Source: JADFOB01 sp964651325 (GTDB taxonomy: Bacteria > Planctomycetota > Phycisphaerae > UBA1845). Taken from it: a stretch of DNA of 40,350 bases. Numbering within the stretch: the stretch's first letter is position 1; each line of letters opens with the position of its first letter. Of this stretch, positions 1 to 8,308 are shown piece by piece. Under the pieces are notes generated by a model. The model saw nothing but the letters and a program-made list of their open reading frames with translations. It had not been told where the DNA came from and made no database searches. Both the position numbers and the translations under genes were made by a program. Location of the stretch: positions 1-40,350 of the forward strand of contig CAZYXP010000003.1 of NCBI GenBank assembly GCA_964651325.1. Direction: 5' to 3'.

Positions 1-2
1 TC

Positions 3-731
3 GTGGATCACTTCACCCACGCGCTGTGCCGACTGACCATCGGCAATTCGCCTTCGGTCGTCGGACATCTTGCCGCGCAGGCGTGCATCCCCCCCCACCG
101 CCTGCGCCTGGTCAAAGGGGGCATCGATCCAAATCGGTGCACGCCTCGCCCCACGTCCCATGAGGCGATCATGTCTGATCTGGGAATCCCGCCCGGCGTC
201 CCCACAATCCTTTGGGTGGGCCGCCTGGACGTCGTCAAGGGGATCGATGTGCTCCTGCACGCGCTTCACAGCGTCCGCCAAAGGATCGATGTCCATCTCC
301 TGCTCGCCGGCGACGGCCCGTACCGCGCCACGTTGGAGCCACTCGCCGCAGCCTTGGGCCTGTCCGACCGGGTCCACTTCCTCGGCGTGCGCGACGATGT
401 ACTCGCCCTCCTGCATTCAACCGACGTTTTTGCGTTTCCTTCACGCACAGAAGGGCTGCCGAACGCGCTGCTTGAAGCCATGGCGTGCGGCTGCGCCATC
501 GTTACCACCGACGTGCCCGGCTGCCGCGACCTCATCGTCCATGGTCACGCAGGGCTGCTGGTCCCGCCAGATAACGCGAACCGCCTGTCCGAAGCCTTGC
601 TGCAATTGCTACGCGACGGCGCCGTCGCCCAAAGGCTTGGCGCAAACGCCCAACGCGAGGTGCGGGCGCACTGGCAATTCGATCAAACGCTTGATGCCTA
701 CGAAGCCGTGTACCGCCAAACAATGGGTTGA
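3..731 (+). CDS. Glycosyltransferase family 4, C-terminal part (5' end outside window)
   Basis: The reading frame is open to the left edge, so this is the C-terminal 240 or so residues of a longer protein. What is visible is the GT-B fold C-terminal domain of family GT4 enzymes: the strand-loop ILWVGRLDVVKGIDVLL near residue 68, LLLAGDGPYR near residue 98, and the donor-binding stretch RTEGLPNALLEAMACG near residue 150, which has the two glutamates of the E-x7-E motif. Such enzymes move a sugar from a nucleotide-sugar donor to a lipid or polysaccharide acceptor at the inner face of the membrane. Acceptor and sugar cannot be told from the sequence. It is separated from mraZ by about 500 bases, so it is probably the last gene of an upstream surface-polysaccharide operon rather than part of the wall cluster. 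Confidence 0.9.
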   Translation: MDHFTHALCRLTIGNSPSVVGHLAAQACIPPHRLRLVKGGIDPNRCTPRPTSHEAIMSDLGIPPGVPTILWVGRLDVVKGIDVLLHALHSVRQRIDVHLLLAGDGPYRATLEPLAAALGLSDRVHFLGVRDDVLALLHSTDVFAFPSRTEGLPNALLEAMACGCAIVTTDVPGCRDLIVHGHAGLLVPPDNANRLSEALLQLLRDGAVAQRLGANAQREVRAHWQFDQTLDAYEAVYRQTMG

Positions 732-1168
732 CTGTCCGCGATTTCGAATCCTCACCGCATTCCCTATATATAAGCCATCCGAAAAACGCATACGGCCCGC
801 CCATGCGATTCTACAAACAACAGGCCTCGAGGGTACCGCCCTGGTACCCCTATGCCGACCTGCCTGTCCCGAAGCGCATGATCGACCACCGCTCCGTCAA
901 CCGTAACTTTTGATAAACCATGAAGTTATAGTCTTATGGCTTGAGGCGCGGCAGGCCGCCGATCAACACTGGTTCCGGATGAAGCTATGCAAGACCAAGT
1001 TGGGCACGAGTCGCGCAAATTCTGCCTGTATTTTTTGTCCCAAAAAGACTAAGCCAATGTATGTCGTACCTGAGATCGCCAGAGTCAATACATCTTGTGG
1101 ATGTCAAAGACGACAACATAGGGGAAGCTACTGATCTTTTTTCATCGCCATTTTTGCGCTTGCCTTTG
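732..1168. other. Intergenic region upstream of the dcw cluster
   Basis: This is a gap of nearly 500 bases before mraZ. It holds a perfect inverted repeat GGGTACC-N5-GGTACCC at 831-849, without a following T run. Two short open frames (728-913 from a TTG, and 910-1134) have no ribosome binding site and no recognisable protein, so I do not call them. The right end becomes AT-richer and contains a possible sigma-70 promoter: TTGCCT at 1160-1165, 16 bases, TAGATT at 1182-1187. This is weak and overlaps the TGG repeats described separately. Confidence 0.5.
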
Positions 1169-1213
1169 TGGGCAGTAATGGTAGATTTTGTCGATAAGTG
1201 GCAGGAAGTGGTA
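1169..1213 (+). promoter_or_regulatory. Putative MraZ boxes (10-bp-spaced TGG repeats) upstream of mraZ
   Basis: TGGGC at 1169, TGGTA at 1179, TGGCA at 1199 and TGGTA at 1209 lie exactly in 10-base register, with a degenerate TGTCG at 1189 filling the fifth slot and a further TG at 1219. MraZ in E. coli and Mycoplasma binds TGGGN direct repeats spaced by five bases in front of its own gene. The match of unit, spacing and position to that known autoregulatory site is the evidence. The repeats end 17 bases before the mraZ ATG. That MraZ of this organism binds here is inference. Confidence 0.65.
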
Positions 1214-1230
1214 CCCGATGCTCACGCATT

Positions 1231-1701
1231 ATGCGACTATTCGCGGGACAATTTGAGAGGACGATTGATGCAAAAAACCGGGTTCAATTACCGGCCCAGT
1301 TGCGATCCGTCGTCGATCCAGACCAAGCGGGCGCTGCCCTATACGTCACCCTTGGCGAGTCCAACGGAACCCTTGCCATCTTCACCGCGCGCGGCTTCGA
1401 GGACCTGGCCTCGCGCATGGAAACCGAATACAGCACCGGGCCAGATGCACGGCGTTTCGAATTGCAATTCTACGCAATGGCATCACCCGTGGACATCGAC
1501 AAGCAAGGCCGCCTCGTGCTCCCCGATCGGCTCCGCCGCAAGGCCGGGCTCGGCGAGGAGGTCTTCCTCATCGGACAGAAAAACCGCATCGAGATATGGA
1601 ATCGCGCGGCCTTGGATCGCGCTATGGGCATCGATTGGGAGGGTGAGGATTGGCCTCAGTGGCAAAGTTTCTTGCGCAAGCGCCCCAGTTCAAAGGATTG
1701 A
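1231..1701 (+). CDS. mraZ: Transcriptional regulator MraZ
   Basis: This 156-residue protein has the two tandem AbrB-like swapped-hairpin domains of MraZ. The first begins at the N-terminus (FERTIDAKNRVQLPAQLR, where the family's usual DxKGR has Asn in place of Gly), the second near residue 85 (VDIDKQGRLVLPDRLR, the canonical DxxGR). MraZ forms a ring-shaped oligomer that binds TGG direct repeats and adjusts transcription of the dcw genes. I start at the ATG at 1231 because MRLFAGQF aligns with the family's usual beginning; an in-frame GTG at 1198 would add 11 residues of no family likeness and would run through the putative binding repeats. No strong ribosome binding site is visible. It heads the dcw cluster, as in most bacteria. 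Confidence 0.93.
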   Translation: MRLFAGQFERTIDAKNRVQLPAQLRSVVDPDQAGAALYVTLGESNGTLAIFTARGFEDLASRMETEYSTGPDARRFELQFYAMASPVDIDKQGRLVLPDRLRRKAGLGEEVFLIGQKNRIEIWNRAALDRAMGIDWEGEDWPQWQSFLRKRPSSKD

Positions 1702-2158
1702 CGGGGTGCTTGTGCCTGTTTGCGGCCCGAAAGGATTCGGCAACCGTAGCGAGTGGATGAAGCGAGCGTCCTAAGACGTGTAGCTTTAGAGCAGAGCGAG
1801 GACGGAAAGGTGAGGGCTGCCTATCGGCGCGGTAGGAGTCTTCGCAGTGGCGACCTCGTCTTCTCGGGCAAAGTCTGTTTGATGGGCAGAGTTTCGTGGA
1901 TTCGTTTCGATCGTGGTAAAGCAGGCGAAGGGAGTCGCCAATTCACGATCGTTTAGTGGAGTGTGTGGCTGATCAAAGCGGCGTACGGGGATTACTCGGT
2001 CCGCTGGGTACAAACAACTGCGGCCGGCCTCCTTTATGGCGGCACTGTGGGTTCGCGTTGGTTGGTTTTTGAATAGCTCCACGGGGACGGGAGCGCTGTC
2101 GTCACGGATGAGTGGCAGCCTCCTTTTCTTTCTAATGTGGCTCTTTCTTGTTTGGTAA
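1702..2158. other. 457-base gap between mraZ and rsmH, possible structured leader
   Basis: In most bacteria mraZ and rsmH are nearly contiguous; here 457 bases intervene. Short frames on both strands (for example 1753-1956 plus) look like chance. Some self-complementarity is visible: a hairpin CCTATCG-gcg-CGGTAGG near 1820 and GAGGACG near 1798 able to pair with CGTCTTC near 1857 around it. This would fit a folded RNA leader, but I recognise no known motif and no terminator. Confidence 0.35.
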
Positions 2159-3094
2159 ATGATGGGAAAGGTGCCGGAGGTCAGTGAGGCATTCGGACAT
2201 ATCCCGGTTCTTTCCGAAGAGATCACCGGGTTTTTGCCCGTTAGCGCGGGCGACATCGTTGTAGATGCAACGGTGGGTTCCGGCGGTCATGCGACCATGC
2301 TCGCGCGGAGCCTCGGACCTGAGGGCCTGCTGATCGGGCTGGATGTCGATCCGGGCAACCTTTCGATTGCCCGTGAGGCATTGGCTGACTGCCCTTGTCG
2401 GGTCGATCTGGTCCACGCCAATTTTCGTACGATTCGAGCGGTGCTGGCGGCGCAACAGATAGACCATGTGGATGTCTTACTGGCCGACTTGGGCGTAAGT
2501 TCCACACAGCTCGATAACGCCGAACGCGGGTTGTCGTTTCAACAGGACGGACCGCTGGATATGCGATTGGATGCGCGGCTTGAGGTGACCGCGTCGGATC
2601 TGGTCAACAGCCTCTCGGAACGGGAGTTAGCCGATCTGATCTACTTCAACGCGCAGGAAATGAAGAGCCGCCGCATTGCCAGGAACATCTGCCGGCAGCG
2701 GCGCGACCGGCGGATCACTACGACCGGTCGCTTGTCCGAAGTCGTGTGTCGCGCCTTGGGTGTCCGCGACCCGTCGTCGAGGCGATCAAGAATTCACCCG
2801 GCCACACGTACGTTTCAGGCGTTTCGCATGGCGGTCAACGATGAATCCGGCGCGTTGGCGGAGTTTCTGGAAGCCGCGCCGGACGTGCTCAAGCCGGGAG
2901 GCAGAATCGCGATGATCGCGTTTCATAGCGTTGAGGACAAACCGGTCAAACTGAATTTTCGCAAGCGCAAGGCGGAAGGCATTTACGAAGTGCTGACCAA
3001 GAAGCCCGTGATCGCGACGCCCGAAGAGCGTGAGCGCAATCCCAGATCGCGCAGTGCGAAACTACGCGTGGCGCGGAGGTTGGAAACGAGCTAA
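2159..3094 (+). CDS. rsmH: 16S rRNA (cytosine1402-N4)-methyltransferase RsmH
   Basis: RsmH (MraW) methylates N4 of C1402 in the decoding centre of 16S rRNA with S-adenosylmethionine. The 311-residue length is normal. Visible landmarks are HIPVLSEEI at the N-terminus, the SAM-binding loop VDATVGSGGHA (family DGTLGGGGHS) near residue 36, LADLGVSSTQLDNAERGLSF with GPLDMRLD after it, the central RIHPATRTFQAFRMAVNDE, and the C-terminal FHSVEDKPVK followed by NPRSRSAKLRVARR. The first two codons are both ATG; the Shine-Dalgarno is poor. A GTG at 2183 lies directly after GGAGG but is too close to it and would trim conserved residues. It is the second gene of the dcw cluster. Confidence 0.97.
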   Translation: MMGKVPEVSEAFGHIPVLSEEITGFLPVSAGDIVVDATVGSGGHATMLARSLGPEGLLIGLDVDPGNLSIAREALADCPCRVDLVHANFRTIRAVLAAQQIDHVDVLLADLGVSSTQLDNAERGLSFQQDGPLDMRLDARLEVTASDLVNSLSERELADLIYFNAQEMKSRRIARNICRQRRDRRITTTGRLSEVVCRALGVRDPSSRRSRIHPATRTFQAFRMAVNDESGALAEFLEAAPDVLKPGGRIAMIAFHSVEDKPVKLNFRKRKAEGIYEVLTKKPVIATPEERERNPRSRSAKLRVARRLETS

Positions 3095-3100
3095 CGCATG

Positions 3101-3198
3101 TAACACAGCGGCCCCCCCGCTTTGTGTTGGCGGTAGCACAGCGGCCCCCCGCTGTATATGGGTAGTGGTGGCCGGCGCCCCAGCCGAGGGCGGCTGGG
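3101..3198. repeat. Cluster of short palindromic repeats (GTAGCACAGCGG-type and CCCAGCCG-type)
   Basis: Between rsmH and the LysM gene lie three hairpin-forming units. A unit reading ACACAGCGG-C7-GC at 3101-3120 is followed by GTAGCACAGCGG-C6-GCTGT at 3133-3155, and then CCCAGCCG-AGGG-CGGCTGGG at 3179-3198, which ends in GCTACAG. The 3133-3155 unit recurs base for base at 23132-23154. These are dispersed REP-like elements, not part of a gene. Confidence 0.8.
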
Positions 3199-3265
3199 CT
3201 ACAGAGGACATCCGCGAACGTGTCACAACAACCGTGACAGAGCACCAACGCCGGAAGGAATCGCT

Positions 3266-4336
3266 ATGGCACAGGAAACCAAAGTCGGATTGCTCGCCGG
3301 GTTGGCCTTCATCATTTGTTTCGCCGTCATCCTCACCAATCGCGGCAACGAGCGATTCAGCAACGCAGAATTCGGCCAGCCTCCGGATGGGCCCTCTACC
3401 CGTGCCGCAGCGCCATCGCGGGTGGCAGCGCCATCGCAGGTGACTACGCCACCGCGACCAAATTCAACAGCCAACAAAATCGCCCAAGGCAACCCGGGCT
3501 CGCCGCAGGCAGGCTGGCAGCAAACAACCTCGACGAGGGAGGCAATCAGCAACCCCAACCCAACGGTTGTAATACACCCCGTATGGCGTACGCCGCCTGC
3601 GTCGCAAGACACCAGCGCCGATCCTGCCTTCGGCGGTCGCAACCATGAAAACACCCGTATCGCCGGCGCAGCTGAGGATTCCGCACGAACATCCGCAAGG
3701 CAGGATCGCCTGGCGCGACGGCTCGATGAGCTCGCGGCCGAGGTTCGGAATCAACGGCTGGCCAACGGAGGGAATCACCCCGACGAACCGGCGGCTGTGA
3801 GCCGGACGCGGCCAAGCCCCCAAGATACCTCCTTGTCGGCACGATCGACCCCCGTTGCGGCGAACCGGCGTAACACTCAGTACACCGTGGTCTCGGGCGA
3901 TTCACTTTCCAAGATCGCGCGCATGTTCTACGGAACTGGATCTCGAACGGTTGTCAACGCGATCTTCGACGCCAATCGAGCCGTGCTCCCGAGCGTGGAC
4001 CAGCTTCGCGCGGGCCTGAAGATCAAGCTTCCCAGCGTCGCAGGGATCGACGGACCGCGAAGCGATCGAGCGCAGCCCTCGTCCGCATCGCCGGCGCCCG
4101 GCCAGCCCATCCATCGCCCCAACCGGGCAAAGCCTCGAGACACACAATGGTATGAGATCAAGAAAAACGATCGCTATGCGAAAATCGCCAGAGAACAGCT
4201 AGGGGATGAATCCCGCTGGCGGGAGATCTTCGAACTCAACAAGGACAAGTTCCCCAAACCCGGCATGATTCGACCGGGCGTACGAATCAAACTCCCCGCC
4301 CGCAGGGTGGCTTCCGTTGGGGATGGCCGACATTGA
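3266..4336 (+). CDS. Membrane-anchored protein with two LysM domains
   Basis: The 356-residue protein has a single N-terminal membrane segment (GLLAGLAFIICFAVILTN, about residues 8-25), a long Pro/Ala/Ser/Thr-rich, low-complexity stretch to about residue 200, and two C-terminal LysM modules: YTVVSGDSLSKIARMFYG with LRAGLKIKLPS (about 204-256) and YEIKKNDRYAKIAREQLG with IRPGVRIKLPA (about 293-346). LysM binds the glycan backbone of peptidoglycan, so the protein likely spans the periplasm and grips the wall. The ATG at 3266 follows GGAAGGAA at a good distance. Its stop overlaps the start of the ftsL-like gene by four bases, so it is co-translated with the divisome genes. A LysM protein is not a standard dcw member; a role in septal wall binding is inference. 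Confidence 0.85.
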   Translation: MAQETKVGLLAGLAFIICFAVILTNRGNERFSNAEFGQPPDGPSTRAAAPSRVAAPSQVTTPPRPNSTANKIAQGNPGSPQAGWQQTTSTREAISNPNPTVVIHPVWRTPPASQDTSADPAFGGRNHENTRIAGAAEDSARTSARQDRLARRLDELAAEVRNQRLANGGNHPDEPAAVSRTRPSPQDTSLSARSTPVAANRRNTQYTVVSGDSLSKIARMFYGTGSRTVVNAIFDANRAVLPSVDQLRAGLKIKLPSVAGIDGPRSDRAQPSSASPAPGQPIHRPNRAKPRDTQWYEIKKNDRYAKIAREQLGDESRWREIFELNKDKFPKPGMIRPGVRIKLPARRVASVGDGRH

Positions 4337-4614
4337 CCGCCCAACGGGCCGTATTCATGCTCGTCGCGTTTGGCACCCTGGCTTTGGGGCTTGTTCATTT
4401 GCGCACCCTGCAAACGCGGGCGGCCGCGGCCGCCGTGCGGATGGAAATCAAGCAGGTTGAAGCGCGTCGCAGGTTGTGGGCGATTGGGGCACGCGTGGCC
4501 AGGTTGAAGGCGCCCGACGAAATCCGAGACCGGGTGATTCGTTTTGACGAAGACGTAATCCCGCCAGCGCCGACCAAGACGCCGCCGACAGCGAACCATT
4601 TCGCGTTACAGTAA
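4333..4614 (+). CDS. ftsL: FtsL-like small bitopic division protein
   Basis: This 93-residue protein has an N-terminal membrane segment (AVFMLVAFGTLALGLVHLRTL, about residues 6-26) followed by a charged helical stretch with heptad-like spacing (about 27-68) and a Pro/Thr-rich tail. Size, topology, the VHLRTLQ motif after the membrane segment and the place just upstream of ftsI all match FtsL, which pairs with FtsB/DivIC and FtsQ and activates FtsWI. FtsL sequences diverge strongly, so the call rests mostly on topology and position. The start is a TTG at 4333 overlapping the TGA of the LysM gene. No other start is available without losing the membrane segment. Confidence 0.7.
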   Translation: MTAQRAVFMLVAFGTLALGLVHLRTLQTRAAAAAVRMEIKQVEARRRLWAIGARVARLKAPDEIRDRVIRFDEDVIPPAPTKTPPTANHFALQ

Positions 4615-4714
4615 GCGAGGTCAGCCGGAGCCATGCCAACGCGTCCCGACGGCAACACGCGTAGCGCCATGGAGCCAAGCGACCAAGCCCGGTGAGAGCG
4701 AGCAAGGAGATGTG

Positions 4715-6448
4715 ATGCACACAAGTCCGAGCAGCCGATGGCAGCGCAATGCGGGGACGTTTCTTCTTGCCGTAACTTTTCTCGCTTTCGGGGGGCTTCT
4801 CGCGCGACTCGTCCACATCAGCACAATCTGCCGAGCCGATCTTCTGGCCGTCGCGAAGCGCCAGCAGGAAAGCCGCTCCGTCGTGCCCTCGCGCCGAGGA
4901 AGCATTCTCGATCGGCGCGGACGCGTATTGGCCACAACGCGGTTCCTCCCAGATGTGTTTGTCGATGCGAAAGTCGTAACCGATGTCGAGGCCTTCGCCG
5001 CCGAATTGGGCGCGCGGATGAACATCGCCGCCAAACGCATCGTCGAGCGAATCCAGGCGAGGCCGAATGCTCGCTATCTGGTCATCGCCAAACGAGTAGA
5101 CCCCGTGACGGCCGCGGCCGTGTCCGACATGGAACAGCGCGGCGCGGGTATTTCCCGCCGCGCGGCCCGGGTCTATCCCATGGGCAAGTCCTTGGCCCAC
5201 GTGCTGGGGTTCGTCGGAGCTGACGGGCACGGCTTGGAGGGCGTCGAGTTGGCGCTAGAAACCCACCTTGCCGGTCGAGACGGGCGAATCGAATCCATCC
5301 GTGACGCCAAACGGCGGGCGCTTTGGCACGGAGAACACGCAGGTAGGCCGCCCGTGGACGGCGGCAATCTCGTGCTCACGGTGGACGCGGAAGTCCAACG
5401 CGTGACGGAAGCCGCCCTGAAACAGCAAGTGACCGAGTTCGAAGCCCAAAGCGGCGTCGCCATCGTCATGGAGCCTGCGTCGGGTGATATTCTGGCGATG
5501 GCCTGCTACCCTGGTTTTGACCCCGCCGAGCCTGGAAGTGTTCCAGCGGGAACCCGTCGCAATCGCGCCATCACCGATCCCATTGAGCCCGGCAGCACGT
5601 TCAAACCCTTTATCGCGTCCGGAGCGTTGGAACACAACATTGTAACCCTGACCGAGAAAATCAACTGCCACATGGGCCGATTTTATTTCGGCAGCCGCTT
5701 GGTGCAAGACACCCACCCCTACGGCCTGTTGGACCTAACCGGCGTCATCACCAAGAGCAGCAACATCGGCATGGGGCACATCGCCCAGCGTATGGGCAAC
5801 GAGTTGCTCTACAGCACCATTAAGGGGTTCGGCTTCGGGGCACGGACCGGCATCGAACTCGTCGGCGAATCCTCGGGCATTGTTCACGCCTTGCCGAAAT
5901 GGAACAGCATGTCGACGACGTCCGTGTCGTTCGGCTACGAAGTGATGGTCACACCGCTCCAACTGATCACGGGACTCTGCTGTTTGATCAACGATGGCGT
6001 GCTCATCAAGCCCCGCATGATCAAAGAGCTAAGCGGCCCCGATGGGACCATTGTCCAGTCGCACACCGGCGCAACCATCGTTCGTCGAGTGGTTGGATCC
6101 AAAGTCGCACGATACATGACCCAAACGGCGATGGTGTCGGTCGTTGAGCACGGCGGATCGGGGGTCCATTTTCGTGGCCCCTATCGCGCGTTGGGCAAGA
6201 CGGGGACGGCCAAATTGGCGTACCGAAGTCGCGGCGGCTATGAGCCCGGTGCTTATCTTTCGACGTTCATGGGCGCCGCGCCGGCTCACAACCCTCGCGT
6301 CGCGGCGGTCGTCATGGTCCGGCGCCCCAATGCAAAAAAAGGATTCTTCGGCGCCACCGTGGCCGCACCGGCGGTCAGTACGATTCTGGAGACGACGCTT
6401 GCGTACATGCAAGTCCCCGCGGATCGGCAGGTCGCCATGAGACCATAG
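4715..6448 (+). CDS. ftsI: Septal transpeptidase FtsI (class B penicillin-binding protein)
   Basis: FtsI crosslinks septal peptidoglycan stems in partnership with FtsW. The 577-residue protein has an N-terminal membrane anchor (about 9-33), the class B dimerisation-domain signature RGSILDRRGRVLATT (about 57-71), and the transpeptidase motifs in order: STFK with the acyl-acceptor Ser near 293, SSN near 348, and KTGTAK near 493. No C-terminal PASTA domain is present. The ATG at 4715 is preceded by AAGGAG at a 5-base spacing; a GTG one codon earlier is less well placed. It sits 100 bases after the ftsL-like gene. The order ftsL-ftsI-murE supports FtsI rather than the elongation paralogue. Confidence 0.95.
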   Translation: MHTSPSSRWQRNAGTFLLAVTFLAFGGLLARLVHISTICRADLLAVAKRQQESRSVVPSRRGSILDRRGRVLATTRFLPDVFVDAKVVTDVEAFAAELGARMNIAAKRIVERIQARPNARYLVIAKRVDPVTAAAVSDMEQRGAGISRRAARVYPMGKSLAHVLGFVGADGHGLEGVELALETHLAGRDGRIESIRDAKRRALWHGEHAGRPPVDGGNLVLTVDAEVQRVTEAALKQQVTEFEAQSGVAIVMEPASGDILAMACYPGFDPAEPGSVPAGTRRNRAITDPIEPGSTFKPFIASGALEHNIVTLTEKINCHMGRFYFGSRLVQDTHPYGLLDLTGVITKSSNIGMGHIAQRMGNELLYSTIKGFGFGARTGIELVGESSGIVHALPKWNSMSTTSVSFGYEVMVTPLQLITGLCCLINDGVLIKPRMIKELSGPDGTIVQSHTGATIVRRVVGSKVARYMTQTAMVSVVEHGGSGVHFRGPYRALGKTGTAKLAYRSRGGYEPGAYLSTFMGAAPAHNPRVAAVVMVRRPNAKKGFFGATVAAPAVSTILETTLAYMQVPADRQVAMRP

Positions 6449-6751
6449 CCCCTCCGGCGATGGGCGCTGGGAATCAGAGCCGCGGGCGCAAGCCCTCGGA
6501 CCATCCGGCGGCGCATGTCATCGGGCTAGCGCCCGGTGCTCTGATGTTGGCCTGCAAGCGAATCAGACAGGTCCAGCGCCTCGCCAGGAACCTGTTGATT
6601 GTTTGATTGTCACAGGTACAGCAGCTTCGCCGGCGGCGAAAAGATGGCGAAAGATCAAAAGGCGAGCGTGAAAAAGGGCGCGTCTTTGGCTACAGTACGC
6701 CCCCGTCAGGGCTGGATGTGTCAGGGAAAGACGTGTCATGTGTGATCAGGG
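6449..6751. repeat. Intergenic region with a composite palindromic repeat (TCAGAGC ... GCTCTGA)
   Basis: The ftsI-murE gap contains an element at 6474-6544 bounded by TCAGAGC and its complement GCTCTGA, with two inner GGGC-N4-GCCC hairpins. The same bounded design recurs at 19946-20052. The rest (6546-6751) shows no convincing gene; a promoter for murE may lie there but I see no strong -35/-10 pair. Confidence 0.65.
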
Positions 6752-8308
6752 ATGAACAGAATCAGCCATGAAGGCGACGCGCGATCCTGGGCGTTTCTCG
6801 ATCTGATCGAGAAGAGCCTCATCGATCCGGGCGACACAAGGCCCCGCTGCGTCCTGACCCCTTCCAAGAGTGTCTCGATTTCGGCACTCTGTGACGACTC
6901 CAGACAGGTGACCCCGGGCGCCTGTTTTGTGGCCGTCCGAGGAACGGATTTCGACGGCCACGACTTCGTAGCGGATGCCATGCGCCGCGGAGCCGCCGCT
7001 GTGATCGTCGAGCACGATCTGCCGGTGGAGCCCCCCATCGCAAGAGTCCTTGTGTCCGACACCCGGGGGGCGCTGGCCCGGCTGGCCGGCACCTTTTTTG
7101 AAATCAACGCTCCAAGACGCCCCCGACTTCGTTTGCTCGGGGTAACCGGGACCAACGGCAAGTCCACAACCGCCTGGTTTCTTCGCTCCATCCTGAAAGC
7201 GCAGGGGTCCAAAACCGCGATGCTGGGGACCATCGAATACGATCTCGCAGATCGACACCTTGACGCGCCGCTCACCACACCGGGCCCGATTGAACTCTGC
7301 CGCCACCTGAGCCGCGCGGCCACAGTCGGCGCGAAGTATGGCGTCCTCGAAGTGTCTTCGCACGCTCTGGATCAGCGACGCACCGACGGGCTCGATTTTG
7401 AGGCGGCCGTCTTTACGAATCTAAGCGGCGACCATCTAGACTACCACAAAACGACTGAGGCTTACCTCCAATCCAAGTGCCGACTGTTCGCCAATCAGCG
7501 CGAAGACGCATGGGCCGTAGTCAACCTGGAAGATCCTGTGGCTGAGGAAGTGATCAGCTCGGCGCAAGGCCGGGTGCGTACGTTTGCGTTGGATCATCGG
7601 TCGGCAGACTTCCATGCGGAAATCGTAGAAGCCGACATCCACGGAACAGACGCGATCGTTTTCGGCAAGAAGTTCAGGATCCCGGTCCGCGTCAAGCTGC
7701 CCGGTCGATACAACGTGTCCAACGCGCTGGCCGCCGCCGCTGCGGCAAGCCTGCTCGACGTGGATCATGAAGCCATCAGAGAGGGCATTGAAGGTGTGGC
7801 CGGCGTGCCCGGGCGGTTGCAGTCCGCGAGTGCTGCGGATTGCCCGTTTACGGTGCTCGTCGATTATGCGCACACCGACGACGCCCTGGCCCATGCATTG
7901 AATACGCTCGCTCCGCTGACGCGCGGCCGGCTGATCTGCGTCTTTGGCTGCGGCGGAGACCGCGACCGCACCAAACGCCCAAGAATGGCGGCGATTGCCG
8001 ATCAGTTGTGCGATGTGGCCTGGGTTACCAGCGACAATCCGCGCCACGAAGCGCCTCAGGCGATCGTGGACGACATCGTAACGGGCTTCGCCCAACCGCC
8101 CCAATGCTCCTTGCACGTTGAGGTGGATCGCCACAAGGCAATCCAAGGCGCAATTGAATCGGCGCTGCCTGGGGATACGATCCTCATCGCGGGCAAAGGG
8201 CACGAAACGATTCAGCAAATCGGCGACACCAAGCTCAATTTCGACGACGTGGCCGTCGCCAAAGCGTGTGCACGATCCCACGTGCCGGCCAGCGAGGTGG
8301 TGGTATGA
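6752..8308 (+). CDS. murE: UDP-MurNAc-L-Ala-D-Glu:meso-diaminopimelate ligase MurE
   Basis: MurE adds the third residue of the peptide stem in the cytoplasm, using ATP. The 518-residue protein has the Mur ligase layout: N-terminal UDP-binding domain (DDSRQVTPGACFVAVRG), the ATP loop GTNGKST near 132, the central EVSSHALDQRR and TNLSGDHLDYHKT, and the C-terminal DYAHTDDAL and FGCGGDRDRTKRPRM. SDNPRHE near residue 426 carries the DNPR signature that separates meso-diaminopimelate enzymes from the lysine type, so the wall is of the mDAP kind. The ATG at 6752 comes straight after AGGG; the ribosome site is poor. Its TGA overlaps the murF ATG. It has an N-terminal extension of about 20 residues compared with many family members. 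Confidence 0.96.
   Translation: MNRISHEGDARSWAFLDLIEKSLIDPGDTRPRCVLTPSKSVSISALCDDSRQVTPGACFVAVRGTDFDGHDFVADAMRRGAAAVIVEHDLPVEPPIARVLVSDTRGALARLAGTFFEINAPRRPRLRLLGVTGTNGKSTTAWFLRSILKAQGSKTAMLGTIEYDLADRHLDAPLTTPGPIELCRHLSRAATVGAKYGVLEVSSHALDQRRTDGLDFEAAVFTNLSGDHLDYHKTTEAYLQSKCRLFANQREDAWAVVNLEDPVAEEVISSAQGRVRTFALDHRSADFHAEIVEADIHGTDAIVFGKKFRIPVRVKLPGRYNVSNALAAAAAASLLDVDHEAIREGIEGVAGVPGRLQSASAADCPFTVLVDYAHTDDALAHALNTLAPLTRGRLICVFGCGGDRDRTKRPRMAAIADQLCDVAWVTSDNPRHEAPQAIVDDIVTGFAQPPQCSLHVEVDRHKAIQGAIESALPGDTILIAGKGHETIQQIGDTKLNFDDVAVAKACARSHVPASEVVV

Noticed and set aside
728..1134. Two small plus-strand frames before mraZ
   Set aside because: One starts at a TTG within the glycosyltransferase stop region; neither has a Shine-Dalgarno or recognisable motif.
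1786..2256. 156-residue minus-strand frame between mraZ and rsmH
   Set aside because: It enters the rsmH coding start, shows no protein-like pattern and has no ribosome site.
7436..8281. 281-residue minus-strand frame over murE
   Set aside because: Antisense of a well-supported ligase with no domain or start signal.
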